The notes beneath the pieces were generated by a model. The model saw only the letters and a program-made list of their open reading frames with translations, ran no database searches and was not told the origin of the DNA. DNA of 64,000 nt from a virus: positions 1 to 64,000 of IMG/VR virus record IMGVR_UViG_3300027749_000073. One strand, written 5' to 3'. The position numbers and the translations under genes were made by a program. This document shows positions 1 through 10,332 of this stretch, one piece after another. Every line of letters begins with the position of its first letter. Within the stretch, counting starts at the first letter, position 1.

Positions 1-2338
1 GATCGATTACTTCGCCTAATGTAAATTCAGAAATTAATTTATTAAACGGATTACTTTGAAGATTAACTGGAATTTCATAATACCCATTTGCGTTAATTGA
101 TTGCGAAGAAAATGTCCTTATTGATAAGACATCAGCCGGTGTTAAATCATTTGCTAATATAATTGTTTTTTTAATTGGAATGTTGTTAGTAGTTACGTCA
201 GTAGCAATTGACCATCGTAATTGATCAAGTCGAATTCCGTTAACATAAACACGGACTACTAAGTCATCGAGAGTTTCAATATCATCATATAAATCAATTT
301 TAAAATTATTTAAATTTGTCGAATTTTTATATACACGCACTGCTGCTTGTGTATTAGGCGATGTACAAATTTGCCATCCGTTAACATACGAAAATGAATT
401 ATTGTAATTTGTTTTAACTAGAAATCCAACATTTGTTGATTTAGTTGTAATTTTTGAGTTTTCTTCGTACTGAAAACTGTCAGTCATTAACGAAAAATTA
501 AAAACAATATCACCGATATTATTAATATTTTTATATGATAACGCAAAACCTAAATTTTTATCAACCTTGCCGCTACCAATTTTATACGAAAACAGATGTG
601 TTCCTAAAAATGTAGATCCCGAATATTTGCTTGTATCACTAAAACTAATACCAGTATCATCAACTATATCAAACAACGGTTGTTGATTTAATTTTGTTTT
701 CTGTTGTCCTAATTTCCAGTCTGTACCGTTAAACCAGTACATTTTTCCTTGATTTTTTGCACCAAAATGAATCAAGGCAGAGTGATATTTTTCAATAGTG
801 TCGTCTAAAACAAGATGAATTTGGCTGCTAGTCGGAACACCATTAGCGTCAGTTTTATTTGTATAAAGATTAACAATTTCAACACGATATATATTATTTC
901 TAACAAAATTATCAGTATCGGCAGTAAACAATATCCGATGGCCGTTAGCGAGATTAACACCGTCAACATTATATCCAGCCGATCCTTCAATAATTGAAAA
1001 TGCATCAGTTGTAAAGTCGTCAATTAAATCAATATCGGTAACTGCATGTGTTCCAAAGTTAAATAGTTTAAGATTATTATCAAATTCAATAATTGGTCGA
1101 ACTGCCCTAGCCGACTGATCAATAGTCGGCGTTATTCCATTTATAGTTGCGCTAATTTCAATAACATCTGTATGAAACCATCGATTATACCTCGACCATG
1201 CATTTCTATCTTTAGATGCACGATCAATCACAACATAATCAGGCGTGCTTGCATAAGAGATTGCATCACTGAATGGTTTCGAATCAAATGGGTTTGAATC
1301 GAATAAAATAGTTTCAGGAAGTGTATAATCAGTTAGAATTTCTAAATCTGATTCGCTAACTAATGTAATTGCAGTACCGACACCTTCGACATAATATTTG
1401 CCTGTTGCATATTTTGCAGGCGACACATTCCCAACAAACGCAATTTTCATGCCATTGCTTAACGGTGTCCCATCTTTTAATATATAAGTTTTTTTACCTA
1501 AAAATTCTGTATCGATATCTAACGACGAGTTTTCATTTAAGTCTAAAATTTGTACAACACCGCCGAGTATTATGTCAGTTTCACTGACATAATATAAAAC
1601 ATCTGGGCAGGTATTAGGAACAGTAAATGTAATAGATCCCACTTCCACAGCTGAATCTAAACCGGCAGTACGATACCGATCAGTAAACCCAGTAGATCGC
1701 TTAGTTTTAAAACTAAACGGGTTTCCTGGGCTTGTAATATTAAAGTTGTAAGTCTGACCGCGATACAATGTTAATGTTGGATTCCTTGACAGGCCGTTTG
1801 GTGTAAATAAATATTCGTTGTTATCGCCTTCGTTTTCAACAACAACCGTGTAAGTACTTTCAACTTTTTGGATATTTCCGTGTACATTAACTGTATTAGG
1901 ACCATTAGGTAACCAATAATAATTTTGAAAATTAACAAATTTATCCCAATTAATATGGGGATCCCAGCTGTAAAATTCTTGCTTATTTAATCGAGCATGG
2001 TTATTAACGTTTCCGCCAAACACGCTAATTTGATTAATATAATCTTGATAATCTTTAAAAAATGTTGTATTATTAAGCGGATCTTTAACAACAAATCCCG
2101 GTTCTAATTGATATTGCTGTCTGGCAGAATTTGCTGCGTCAACAAAAACATCATCGTGTGTTGTAGCTTTAGAATTTTGACGACCAACATATCCGCTAAC
2201 TTTTTGTACAGACCCGGGCTGGACTAATTGATTAACTGTAGCTTGTAAAAACTTTTTATTTGCATCTGTTCTATAAAATCTTGGTAGAAATGTTGCAGAA
2301 AGGTTGTCACTTGCGATTGGATTTGTGCTGTCAGCCAT
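1..2338 (-). CDS. Large virion structural protein, baseplate operon (C-terminus beyond window)
   Basis: The minus-strand frame is open from an ATG at 2338 to the window edge, at least 779 codons, so the C-terminus is missing. The protein begins MADSTNPIASDN and soon has FLPRFYRTDANKKFLQATVNQ and a Trp/Tyr-rich stretch (YSWDPHINWDKFVNFQNYYWLP). I recognise this N-terminus from large virion structural proteins that follow gene 6 in T4-like marine phages; that is recall, not a search. The rest looks beta-rich. Its start codon overlaps the stop of gene 6 (TAATG), which implies translational coupling in the leftward late operon. A baseplate-peripheral or fibre-connecting role is likely, but no enzymatic motif is visible. 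Confidence 0.75.
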   Translation of the reverse strand, partial: MADSTNPIASDNLSATFLPRFYRTDANKKFLQATVNQLVQPGSVQKVSGYVGRQNSKATTHDDVFVDAANSARQQYQLEPGFVVKDPLNNTTFFKDYQDYINQISVFGGNVNNHARLNKQEFYSWDPHINWDKFVNFQNYYWLPNGPNTVNVHGNIQKVESTYTVVVENEGDNNEYLFTPNGLSRNPTLTLYRGQTYNFNITSPGNPFSFKTKRSTGFTDRYRTAGLDSAVEVGSITFTVPNTCPDVLYYVSETDIILGGVVQILDLNENSSLDIDTEFLGKKTYILKDGTPLSNGMKIAFVGNVSPAKYATGKYYVEGVGTAITLVSESDLEILTDYTLPETILFDSNPFDSKPFSDAISYASTPDYVVIDRASKDRNAWSRYNRWFHTDVIEISATINGITPTIDQSARAVRPIIEFDNNLKLFNFGTHAVTDIDLIDDFTTDAFSIIEGSAGYNVDGVNLANGHRILFTADTDNFVRNNIYRVEIVNLYTNKTDANGVPTSSQIHLVLDDTIEKYHSALIHFGAKNQGKMYWFNGTDWKLGQQKTKLNQQPLFDIVDDTGISFSDTSKYSGSTFLGTHLFSYKIGSGKVDKNLGFALSYKNINNIGDIVFNFSLMTDSFQYEENSKITTKSTNVGFLVKTNYNNSFSYVNGWQICTSPNTQAAVRVYKNSTNLNNFKIDLYDDIETLDDLVVRVYVNGIRLDQLRWSIATDVTTNNIPIKKTIILANDLTPADVLSIRTFSSQSINANGYYEIPVNLQSNPFNKLISEFTLGEVID

Positions 2339-5300
2339 TAGATACTCCCGTATGATGAACTAGTAATAAGTTGTTGATCTGCTGAATTTTCAGCAGTAAT
2401 AATATTTGCCGATTTAATTTGGTTTGCAGTAATTCCAGAAATAATTTCAATATCAGTTACTGTTGCTCCATTAATAAAAATTTGGTTGCTAGTTGATTTA
2501 ATTTCAAATAAACTACCAAACGATAGATTAGGTTGGCGAGGTACAATCAAAAAATTTGAAATGTTAGGTGATGTTTTATTCATAACATACGTTGCTAGTT
2601 CTGAAAAATAAAAAGTATCACCAAAATCCCAATTTTCTAAAGCAAAAAATTCGTTAATTGCAGTTATCACTTGAGATTTAATATCGTTATCTGAAATGAC
2701 CTGACCCGAAGTTTTTGTAATTTTAAACACTGCCTGCAATTCTAATGGCGCAGTTGGGCCAAACAAAACTTTATATTGTATAGGATGATATACAACTTCG
2801 TCGGACACTGCTTTAATTAAATTTAAAGACGGTGCCAAGGTGTTGTATAATTCATCAGTACCTGGGGCAAGCGGTTTGTCAATTGCTGCACCAGCAAGCC
2901 ACTGTCTAAATGCAGTATCATAATTCTTTGTAAGAACAAATACATCAATAATGTTACTTGTTCCTGGATCAATTCGAGACTCATAATCTGCACTATGAAT
3001 ATATTGAAATTTAAGATTATCTCGGCCTTGATATACTTTATACATAAGAGAAGGCACTAATTTTCTTGCAGTAGTCAATTGCTTTACTACTGCAGTATCT
3101 GCAAAATAAAAATACTGGCCAATTGTAAAATCTAACAATGTAGCTAATTCGGATTCGGAATTATATATTTTAACAATCTCATTAACGTTATTGATATATC
3201 TAAAATCGTCTTGCCCTAACGAAATTGAGTATTTTTCTTCAACAATATATCGATTTTTAAGAACAATCGTTGAGTTAGTCGGATCAACAATAGTTAAAAA
3301 TAATTCAGGATTATCAACAATACCGTCGTCGTCACTATCTGCAAACGACACTACAATTTTTTTATTATCTACATAACCGTCCAACCCGATATACTCAGAA
3401 TGGATTTCCCATTTATAGTCAACTAAGAATGGCAAAGCACTACCTGCAACTGTATTGATATTTAAAATTTTAATAGAGTCTTTAATTAACGAGTTTGATC
3501 GAGTATCGTATATTTTTTTACTGCTGTCAAAATAAAATCTAAGTTGTTTATCACTTTCAAAAATAAAACGTGTTTCGCGACTAGTTATTTTATAAGATTC
3601 ATTGTCGGTCGTAAACAATAACACCCAACTTGAATCTTGTTGTGTATTTGAAATATCGCCTTGTTTTCCTAAATTAAACGCGCCTTTGCTGTTTAAATTC
3701 ACTTCAAAAATAATTTGCCATTCCTGAACAACTGCACTGTATCGCAGTCCGAAAGGTTTATTTGAAAATATCAAATCAATCATTGTCGAAATAACTGATT
3801 GAGAAAGCGAAGTCGAAAACTTTGGAATAATTTGGCTTACTATTGAAGTAGTCGGAATTGGTGTACTTAGCGTAATAGCACCCATGCCAGATGGTAGCAT
3901 TCCTGTACCCGATGCCGTTCCGTCAGATGCAACTGTTACAACTTCTGCCCATAGATAGGTAACGTACCCAGGTTCTGTCCCAGTTCCTATTACTAATGCA
4001 TTTTTGTTATTAGTATTAAAATACTTACCTTCAGGTGCAACGAATCTAACTAATGCGCCCGGTGAAAAATATTTAAGATCAGTAGCGGTAAATGAACTAA
4101 CTTTGTTAATTTGAAGATCGGACTGGTTACTAATAAATCCAGATGATGACGACGAATCAGTCGAAACAGTAGTCCAAAACACATCTAAACTCAAAGTTAT
4201 TAAATTAATAAATTTTGAATAATAAAAATTTCTCAATTCTATTTTTTTCAAAATATCAATTACTGTATTATAAATCACGGCTTCGATATCAGTCTTGTTA
4301 GCAAACGAAAACTTAACAAATGACTGGTAACTTTCAGTATACAGTACACCATCATCTGCAAATAAATTTGTAGAGCTATATTTTCCGGTAGGGTCAACGA
4401 GGTCAAAATATCGACTAATACCACTTGACGATCTGTTAACTGCTTTTACTTTTAATATTTGTTGATTAACACCCAATGGACTAATGTTATAATCTTCACC
4501 GGTAATCATTCTATTTTGTGTGTAGTACGTTGCAGGAGCATTTGCTTTAATGCTATCATTAGACTCAGTAGTATCTGCATTGCTAACTGAAGTTGCCAAC
4601 GCTAGAGTAACTGTTAATGTTTCGAGCTGGTTAGTTGCCGACATGTATGGAATAGAAATTGAAACATTGCGAATATCTTGCGGTGTAATTTTATAGTTTA
4701 ATCCGTTACTAATTCTATAATACACCCTAAAAGTGCCCAACGGTAAATTACCAAATGTGCCATCGCTAAATGTTAAACTAACTGCGTCACCTGCGCGAGT
4801 AGTAACGCCATATATATTTCTAATGTTTTTGTTTAAACTATTATAGATAATGTTGTTTCCTTCAAAATTAGGAACTTTAGTCCATAATTCACTTTCTGCA
4901 GAATTTTTGTCTAATCGATATAACCATACATCATTGTTGTTAATACCCTGCGATTGTATGTCAACTAATTCACTTGTGCTAGGTTGAGAAATTGTAAACG
5001 ATCCAGTGCTAAGGTTTCCTTGAGTAAAGTTTAAAAAGAAACCAGTAGCCGCGCTACTGTAGCCGCGGCCGTCGTTTTTAAAAATGCAAGCAAGTTTATT
5101 TCCTGCTTTAGGTGGTTCTTCGTAAATATAGTTCTGCCCATTAAACGACGTACTTGTTATTTCAAATGTCGTGTTTCTTCCTGATATTGTTTTTGAAAAC
5201 GCATAAACAGGAACTCCGGAATTTGCGCTTTCAAATCTGTATTGTTCAGAAGGGATGCCATATACAGTCGCTTTATCTACAGGACTACCAAATTGTTGAG

Positions 5301-5799
5301 ATGTATTTAACGCAGCATTAATAACTTTAATAAACTGATCGTACCAATTCGAATTTGAAGCATCGTTCCATGTAATAACCTGACCGGCTAAATTTCGACC
5401 AGTGCTATCAATAACACTTTGACTAGTCTGCACAGTTGAAAATTTTAATAATCCTTGAGCAGCAACATTTCGTTTTGCATTATAACTAATAAGACGTGCT
5501 AATCTTAACACACTATCTCGACGTTCTGCTAGCTCTAAAAAGTTTTCGCGGGCGTTTAAATCAACACGGAACGCAACACTTTGTCCTAAAAATGCAATTA
5601 GATCGATAAGTGCCAAATACTCCGAGCTTTCAATATAATCGTTAAAATCTTCCGGGTAGTTTTGACGAATATAGTCAATCATTGTTCTACGAAGATTCTC
5701 AAAATCATAACTTTGAAAGTCTGCGTTTCTAAAAGATTGATAAATTTTCTTCCAATCTTCTGCTACTAATAATCTATTTTGTCTATCTATTGCACTCAT
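2338..5799 (-). CDS. 6: Baseplate wedge subunit gp6
   Basis: The product is the T4 gp6-type wedge protein, two copies of which form the inner ring of each baseplate wedge. The first 120 residues are diagnostic: EDWKKIYQSFRNADFQSYDF, then IDYIRQNYPEDFNDYIESSE, LIAFLGQSVAFRVDLNAREN and ERRDSVLRLARLISYNAKRN. At 1153 residues it is much longer than T4 gp6 (about 660), as in other marine T4-like phages, with extra beta-rich sequence in the middle. The C-terminal 200 residues include a typical wedge end (LENWDFGDTFYFSEL). The ATG is chosen because a late-promoter-like box lies just upstream. It is followed, with TAATG overlap, by the large structural gene. Confidence 0.93.
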   Translation of the reverse strand: MSAIDRQNRLLVAEDWKKIYQSFRNADFQSYDFENLRRTMIDYIRQNYPEDFNDYIESSEYLALIDLIAFLGQSVAFRVDLNARENFLELAERRDSVLRLARLISYNAKRNVAAQGLLKFSTVQTSQSVIDSTGRNLAGQVITWNDASNSNWYDQFIKVINAALNTSQQFGSPVDKATVYGIPSEQYRFESANSGVPVYAFSKTISGRNTTFEITSTSFNGQNYIYEEPPKAGNKLACIFKNDGRGYSSAATGFFLNFTQGNLSTGSFTISQPSTSELVDIQSQGINNNDVWLYRLDKNSAESELWTKVPNFEGNNIIYNSLNKNIRNIYGVTTRAGDAVSLTFSDGTFGNLPLGTFRVYYRISNGLNYKITPQDIRNVSISIPYMSATNQLETLTVTLALATSVSNADTTESNDSIKANAPATYYTQNRMITGEDYNISPLGVNQQILKVKAVNRSSSGISRYFDLVDPTGKYSSTNLFADDGVLYTESYQSFVKFSFANKTDIEAVIYNTVIDILKKIELRNFYYSKFINLITLSLDVFWTTVSTDSSSSSGFISNQSDLQINKVSSFTATDLKYFSPGALVRFVAPEGKYFNTNNKNALVIGTGTEPGYVTYLWAEVVTVASDGTASGTGMLPSGMGAITLSTPIPTTSIVSQIIPKFSTSLSQSVISTMIDLIFSNKPFGLRYSAVVQEWQIIFEVNLNSKGAFNLGKQGDISNTQQDSSWVLLFTTDNESYKITSRETRFIFESDKQLRFYFDSSKKIYDTRSNSLIKDSIKILNINTVAGSALPFLVDYKWEIHSEYIGLDGYVDNKKIVVSFADSDDDGIVDNPELFLTIVDPTNSTIVLKNRYIVEEKYSISLGQDDFRYINNVNEIVKIYNSESELATLLDFTIGQYFYFADTAVVKQLTTARKLVPSLMYKVYQGRDNLKFQYIHSADYESRIDPGTSNIIDVFVLTKNYDTAFRQWLAGAAIDKPLAPGTDELYNTLAPSLNLIKAVSDEVVYHPIQYKVLFGPTAPLELQAVFKITKTSGQVISDNDIKSQVITAINEFFALENWDFGDTFYFSELATYVMNKTSPNISNFLIVPRQPNLSFGSLFEIKSTSNQIFINGATVTDIEIISGITANQIKSANIITAENSADQQLITSSSYGSI

Positions 5800-5817
5800 G
5801 GTTTGTCCTAATAAGTG

Positions 5818-5825
5818 TATTTATT
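5818..5825 (-). promoter_or_regulatory. Late promoter box upstream of gene 6
   Basis: On the minus strand the 47-bp gap between genes 25 and 6 contains AATAAATA followed by C, close to the T4 late -10 box TATAAATA. It lies about 19 nt before the gene 6 ATG. A dedicated late promoter inside the baseplate operon would boost gene 6 and the large protein after it. Short AT-rich boxes also arise by chance in this genome. Confidence 0.5.
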
Positions 5826-5846
5826 GAATAAAATTATGTGTGTACT

Positions 5847-6293
5847 TTATTGAATTAGCAAGCCACTTGTTTGATCAAACCGTAATTTCATAGATTGAGA
5901 AATATTATACGGATTAAATTGTAATGAACATTCTATTTGTATTCCAGTTTCGTACGCAGTTACTACTACCTCTGATGCATATATTCGCGGATCGTAATTT
6001 ATTATTTTATTAACATCTTGCAAAATCAATTCTTTAACCTGCTCTGTCATTGGTTCAAATAATACGTCCCAAATTATTGTTCCAAACTCCGGCTGCATTA
6101 ATCGCTCGCCTTGCCTAATATAAAAATGATTTATTAAGTCTTGTTTAACTAATTCTATGTCAAATAAACTAAAATTTTGTGTAGTTGTATTAACTGTGCT
6201 AAACCCTTTATACATCTTCGGTGTAATATCAGTTGCTTTAATTGCAACCGCCGGTAACGAAATCCTATGATAAAGATTTGATTTTACGCTCAT
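5847..6293 (-). CDS. 25: Baseplate wedge subunit gp25 (lysozyme-like fold family)
   Basis: This 148-residue protein matches the gp25/W family of baseplate wedge proteins, which nucleate sheath assembly and form the wedge core with gp6 and gp53. The family signature is visible at about residues 59-100: YIRQGERLMQPEFGT, then IWDVLFEPMTEQVKELILQD and INYDPRI. T4 gp25 is 132 residues, so the length fits. Its ATG overlaps the stop of gene 5 as ATGA, indicating coupled translation. No separate promoter is apparent. Confidence 0.93.
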   Translation of the reverse strand: MSVKSNLYHRISLPAVAIKATDITPKMYKGFSTVNTTTQNFSLFDIELVKQDLINHFYIRQGERLMQPEFGTIIWDVLFEPMTEQVKELILQDVNKIINYDPRIYASEVVVTAYETGIQIECSLQFNPYNISQSMKLRFDQTSGLLIQ

Positions 6294-7795
6294 TTTTGTT
6301 TCTCCTCGCCTTTAACTTTAGCGAAAGTATCTGTTTTTGTTGTGTATTTTTTAAAGAAATCCGGTGTTGCATTTCCTCGACTAGCAGTCGGGTCACTAGC
6401 TTTAGTTTGCTCAGGTATAACTTTAGTAGGATCTAAATTTTCATGTCCACTATAAGGCTCCTGCGTCGGAACCCTAATAGGAATATATGCTTTAGTGGCT
6501 GCAACTGCAGCAGCGCCGTTCATATCAATTTTAGTTGCAGATTCGATATGGTTAGTACTTTTTAAATTTAAATTATTTTTAACTGTTATGTTACCGCTGC
6601 CGGCATCGGCGAGTATTTCTAAATCACCAAATGTTGCAGTAATTTTAACATTTCGTCTAGCTGTAATATTAACCCATCCGTCAGTGTCTGCAGTAAATTT
6701 TCCAACAGTTTTACCCGGAGTATCTGCACCTGCATGTAAATTAATATCTCGAGCAGCACTAAAGTTAATATCTACATCAGATCTAAAACTAATGCTGTCT
6801 GATGCATATATATCGATTTTTCCGTTGCTGGTCATTTCAATCCATGCAGTTCCTCTAGAATTTGTAATGTAAATTAAATCTTCACTGTTATGCAACAGGA
6901 TTTGATGTCCAGTCCGTGTTCGGATTCTAACAAGTTCGTTATGCGGTATTGTTACATCACCCCCGGTTTCGCCTTGTTCAATTGCCATATACTCCGGACC
7001 TGCTTCGCTGGGTTTTTTCTTACGAAGAAACTTGTCATCGCCGTCGTCCATAACAAACGTACTACCGCCTAATCTACTCACAAACGCATTTGGAATTTTG
7101 TGTTCATCTTTGCCAATTGGTCCAGTCTTTGCTCCTGATCTTTTATCAAGAGGGCCAGGTGTTGAAATCCCAAACACCATACTAGGCGTTTCGCGTCTTG
7201 CACTACTAGTCGTAATTCCACGAGTGTCATCATACAACAAACCGCCGTCGTTTGCGCCAAGGTTCCCTTGATTTTCTAAAACTACTGCAAATGGATGTGC
7301 AGGTTTTTTAAATTTAGAAGGATCAGACGTTGCTGTGTTAACTTTAGAATTAAATTCGGCAACTGGTCTGCGCTGTTTGCTATCAAGCACATATTCTGTT
7401 GCAGCAAGCCCAGGAATCATAAAATTTTTATTTTCTTCAAACACGCAGCCTATCCAGTAACCGTATTTTGGATCACCGTTAATAAAAAAAACAATTACTT
7501 TTGATCCTACATCAGGTGGGACCATCCAAAAGCCATAACTTTTTTGTGTGTTGTTAAAATCGTTCGGATCTTCAGCAACAAATTCTTTACTTGTTATTCC
7601 GCCAAAGGGACTCATGTAATTAACACGGTGCAACTCTCCCTCTTTGCTCGTGCCGCCAGTGGGTCGATCAAGTTCTACTTCAAGGATGCCCATATATGTA
7701 CCATCCTGATGACTTACTACCGTTGCTAAGAACGGTCCTGGTTCTGGTTTTGATCCCGATGATGAAATGAATCCACCTTGTTTATTATCAGCCAT
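6290..7795 (-). CDS. 5: Baseplate hub and tail needle protein gp5 (no lysozyme domain)
   Basis: This is the central hub/spike protein. Residues about 20-135 look like the gp5 OB-fold domain (GPFLATVVSHQDGTYMGILEV, later FWMVPPDVGSKVIVFFINGD and YGYWIGCVFE). Residues about 270-430 carry short alternating repeats (IDIYASDSISF, DINLHAGAD, VNITARRNVKITA, NITVKNNLNLKST) typical of the triple-stranded beta-helix that forms the needle. T4 gp5 (575 residues) has a lysozyme domain between these parts. Here the linker shows no such domain, as in cyanophage-type gp5. The C-terminal 60 residues are polar. Gene 25 follows with ATGA overlap; 8 bp separate it from the upstream 741-residue gene. Confidence 0.88.
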   Translation of the reverse strand: MADNKQGGFISSSGSKPEPGPFLATVVSHQDGTYMGILEVELDRPTGGTSKEGELHRVNYMSPFGGITSKEFVAEDPNDFNNTQKSYGFWMVPPDVGSKVIVFFINGDPKYGYWIGCVFEENKNFMIPGLAATEYVLDSKQRRPVAEFNSKVNTATSDPSKFKKPAHPFAVVLENQGNLGANDGGLLYDDTRGITTSSARRETPSMVFGISTPGPLDKRSGAKTGPIGKDEHKIPNAFVSRLGGSTFVMDDGDDKFLRKKKPSEAGPEYMAIEQGETGGDVTIPHNELVRIRTRTGHQILLHNSEDLIYITNSRGTAWIEMTSNGKIDIYASDSISFRSDVDINFSAARDINLHAGADTPGKTVGKFTADTDGWVNITARRNVKITATFGDLEILADAGSGNITVKNNLNLKSTNHIESATKIDMNGAAAVAATKAYIPIRVPTQEPYSGHENLDPTKVIPEQTKASDPTASRGNATPDFFKKYTTKTDTFAKVKGEEKQK

Positions 7796-7803
7796 TACTT
7801 TAC

Positions 7804-10029
7804 CTATAATACCTTGCTAACTACACTAGTCACTGCGTCAGTTACTGCACCAACTGCATCACCTGCAATTTTTGCTGCAGCATCAACAACGCCTGATGCT
7901 AGATTTGCTATATTAAATGTGCCACTCGGTGCAACATTTGTACCTTCTTGCATTGGTAATCTATATGCATCGAGTTCTTGTGTAAATTGCCCGCCGTTAA
8001 ACGAACTTTTAACAGTAATAACATTATACAATCCGTTAAACTGCATCAGCGGTGCAGTCGCAGAACCAAATGAATACATTCCAGTTGTTTGATTAATGTC
8101 AATTGGAGTTCTAAAAAAAATGCTAATAACAACTTCACCGTTTTGGTAGTTTACTGATCCGTCAGATGTTAAATTACTGTACTGTGTTGAACTTGCTGTG
8201 TAATTTCCCATTCCACTTTGCACAACAAAATAGGGATCACCGACAATTTTTAATTTTATGTTATACATATCAAGCCCCGATGTAACAGAGTCCATAAAAA
8301 ATCTAGCAGCGCGGGTGCCTTTTGTTTCTGTACCACCACCGCCCATTTTGTCAGACCCGGTTAATGTTCCGATATATTTTACAATTGTCGAACCTACTCC
8401 TAACTCCTGTTCGGGCGCAAACCCTTCAGCAAGCGGCGAACCACCTTTTGGTTTAACATTCCCAATTTCAGAATCTTTAACATCACCGCCGTCTTCTAAT
8501 CCATCGGCAGCCATAATTGTTTGGAAGCCATTATTAATCTTAATATCAAAATTTAAAATATCGACATTTTTTCCAGTATAAATGTAGTTGTATTCTTTTA
8601 CTGCTTGCATTGCTAAATTATCAAACCCTGGAACCTGTGCATTAGGCGGAGCCATTTTACTAGAATGCACGTCGTATGGTACTACCCTATACACAATTAG
8701 CTTTGGGTATGATCCGGTTGATTTCATGTTGTCTGTATTAGGGATAATATAAGTTTGGACATCAATTCGCCACCATCCTATGTACCCCTCTGGACTTAGA
8801 TTATCTGGGTTAAATGCGTCAGTAACAAAATTACTTTGTAAAATGACTTGATTAATTGCATTCGGAATATCAGTGTCTTGTCTAAATCTAAAATCACTTT
8901 CTGCAGCATTGATAGTATTATTCGCACGCACATTAACTTTTAGTTTATCATCGTAAATAACATTATCTTTTCCGACAGGAGCATCGCCTTTGCGCTTTTC
9001 GTCAAAACCTAATTTTGCTTTGCCTAGATCATTACAATTTTTAGGATCTTGTTCTAATGATTGGGTGTCTTTGTTTCGAGAAACACCTATTTTATCAAAC
9101 AATGCCTGTTGTGTTGCATCAGTAGTTGCGCCATCTTTATTTTCGGTACTGCCTGAGCCTCCGCCCGATGCCTCAGACGAAGTATCAATCGGAAATAAGA
9201 TTAAAATTTCATCTGGAACTGATACAATTTTTTTATCTTGTAGTGTTTTTAATCGTTTATTAACTACAGTTTGTAAACTCTTTTCGCCTGTTTGTAATGT
9301 TTCTTGTACAGTTGTTCCTTTGATCGATACATCAGTTTTTAATGTTGCATGCTCGTCACTTAACCCTAGTTGATTATACGGCTGTGCAGTTACTGTATAT
9401 GAACTGCCGCTTGCATCAACTGACATGTTGATCTCATTAAACATAAACGGTATGCGTTTTTCTAAACCAGGAATAGGAACCATTGATCCGTTTTCTTTAT
9501 TACCTCTAAAATCAATAGTTAATAAAAACGGTGCATCACGCCACGCATTCCACCCTTGTTCTTGAGCTGCTTGCTGGATCGAAATCATAAACAGGCCCAT
9601 GCTAAACGGTTCTCTAACTTTAAAAGAGATAGATGAAACGTTTGTATTAAATCCAAACTGTAAACCTATTTGGCTATCTAATTGTAAATCTTCAACAAAG
9701 AAATCAAACTTACCATACGGTGTGTTTACGCGATTATTCGGGTCGGCATTAGCTGATTTACAAATTAGTGGAATTCGTTTCCCTGCAAGATATGTTGAAT
9801 CCGGATAGTTGCAGTCTTCTGCGGTTAACGATCCTATGCCGATCACGTAGTCATAGGTAGCATACCCGTGTAGTGCATTGGCAATTGGAAATTTTTGTGG
9901 TGCAATTTCTTTAAATGCAGAGGTAACTGCACTAATAGTGCTGTCAATTGCCGCTGCAACTCCTGTTGCTGCACCTATACCTGTTAACACAGTAGTTGCC
10001 ACCGATGATGCTGTAGTTGCTCCTGCCAT
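7804..10029 (-). CDS. Baseplate structural protein, candidate hub (gp27 position)
   Basis: This 741-residue protein has an Ala/Gly-rich N-terminus with a hydrophobic stretch at about residues 10-40, then a conserved-looking block (KFPIANALHGYATYDYVIGI, GKRIPLICKSANADPNNRVN, EPFSMGLFMISIQQAAQEQG, RDAPFLLTIDFRG). I recognise this block from virion proteins beside gene 5 in marine T4-like phages, but no T4 gene name is secure. It lies directly upstream of the gp5 needle gene and downstream of gene 53. An identifiable gp27 is otherwise missing from the window, so a hub role by position is my inference. The middle (residues about 285-340) is low-complexity Gly/Asp/Lys linker. Its ATG overlaps the gene 53 stop as TAATG. 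Confidence 0.7.
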   Translation of the reverse strand: MAGATTASSVATTVLTGIGAATGVAAAIDSTISAVTSAFKEIAPQKFPIANALHGYATYDYVIGIGSLTAEDCNYPDSTYLAGKRIPLICKSANADPNNRVNTPYGKFDFFVEDLQLDSQIGLQFGFNTNVSSISFKVREPFSMGLFMISIQQAAQEQGWNAWRDAPFLLTIDFRGNKENGSMVPIPGLEKRIPFMFNEINMSVDASGSSYTVTAQPYNQLGLSDEHATLKTDVSIKGTTVQETLQTGEKSLQTVVNKRLKTLQDKKIVSVPDEILILFPIDTSSEASGGGSGSTENKDGATTDATQQALFDKIGVSRNKDTQSLEQDPKNCNDLGKAKLGFDEKRKGDAPVGKDNVIYDDKLKVNVRANNTINAAESDFRFRQDTDIPNAINQVILQSNFVTDAFNPDNLSPEGYIGWWRIDVQTYIIPNTDNMKSTGSYPKLIVYRVVPYDVHSSKMAPPNAQVPGFDNLAMQAVKEYNYIYTGKNVDILNFDIKINNGFQTIMAADGLEDGGDVKDSEIGNVKPKGGSPLAEGFAPEQELGVGSTIVKYIGTLTGSDKMGGGGTETKGTRAARFFMDSVTSGLDMYNIKLKIVGDPYFVVQSGMGNYTASSTQYSNLTSDGSVNYQNGEVVISIFFRTPIDINQTTGMYSFGSATAPLMQFNGLYNVITVKSSFNGGQFTQELDAYRLPMQEGTNVAPSGTFNIANLASGVVDAAAKIAGDAVGAVTDAVTSVVSKVL

Positions 10030-10331
10030 TATATACCTAACGCCTCTCTTAATTTTGAATTTTTCGGAACATATATTTTAGTGCCTGCAGTAAAATCAAA
10101 TATCGGATCACGAAGCACATCTAAGTTACGTTGGATAAACACCCACCACAAACTAGCGTCTCCGTACAAGTCAAACGCTAACAAATCTGGACGATAAGTA
10201 TACTGTGCCTGAATAGTATACAGAAAATCATCCACTTCTGCGCTAACAGGCCGGATAGTTAAGATGTCTAAATAATCTTGTTTTGTTTTTGTTTTATACC
10301 ACGGACTAGTATTACTGTATTTTGCTATCAT
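10029..10331 (-). CDS. 53: Baseplate wedge subunit gp53
   Basis: This 100-residue protein shows the gp53 core: YTYRPDLLAFDLYGDASLWWVF followed by a C-terminal IYVPKNSKLREAL, which reads like a LysM-type strand. In T4, gp53 joins wedges around the hub. T4 gp53 is 196 residues; this compact form lacks the long C-terminal part, as in other marine members. The ATG overlaps nothing: gene 48 ends one base upstream (10333). Downstream the frame ends in TAATG with the 741-residue gene. The conserved Leu-Trp-Trp segment and the position in the operon make the call firm. Confidence 0.85.
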   Translation of the reverse strand: MIAKYSNTSPWYKTKTKQDYLDILTIRPVSAEVDDFLYTIQAQYTYRPDLLAFDLYGDASLWWVFIQRNLDVLRDPIFDFTAGTKIYVPKNSKLREALGI

Positions 10332-10332
10332 A

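Noticed and set aside
6290-7795. Lysozyme activity in gp5
   Set aside because: The segment between the OB-fold and beta-helix lacks a T4-lysozyme-like domain, so only a structural needle is supported.
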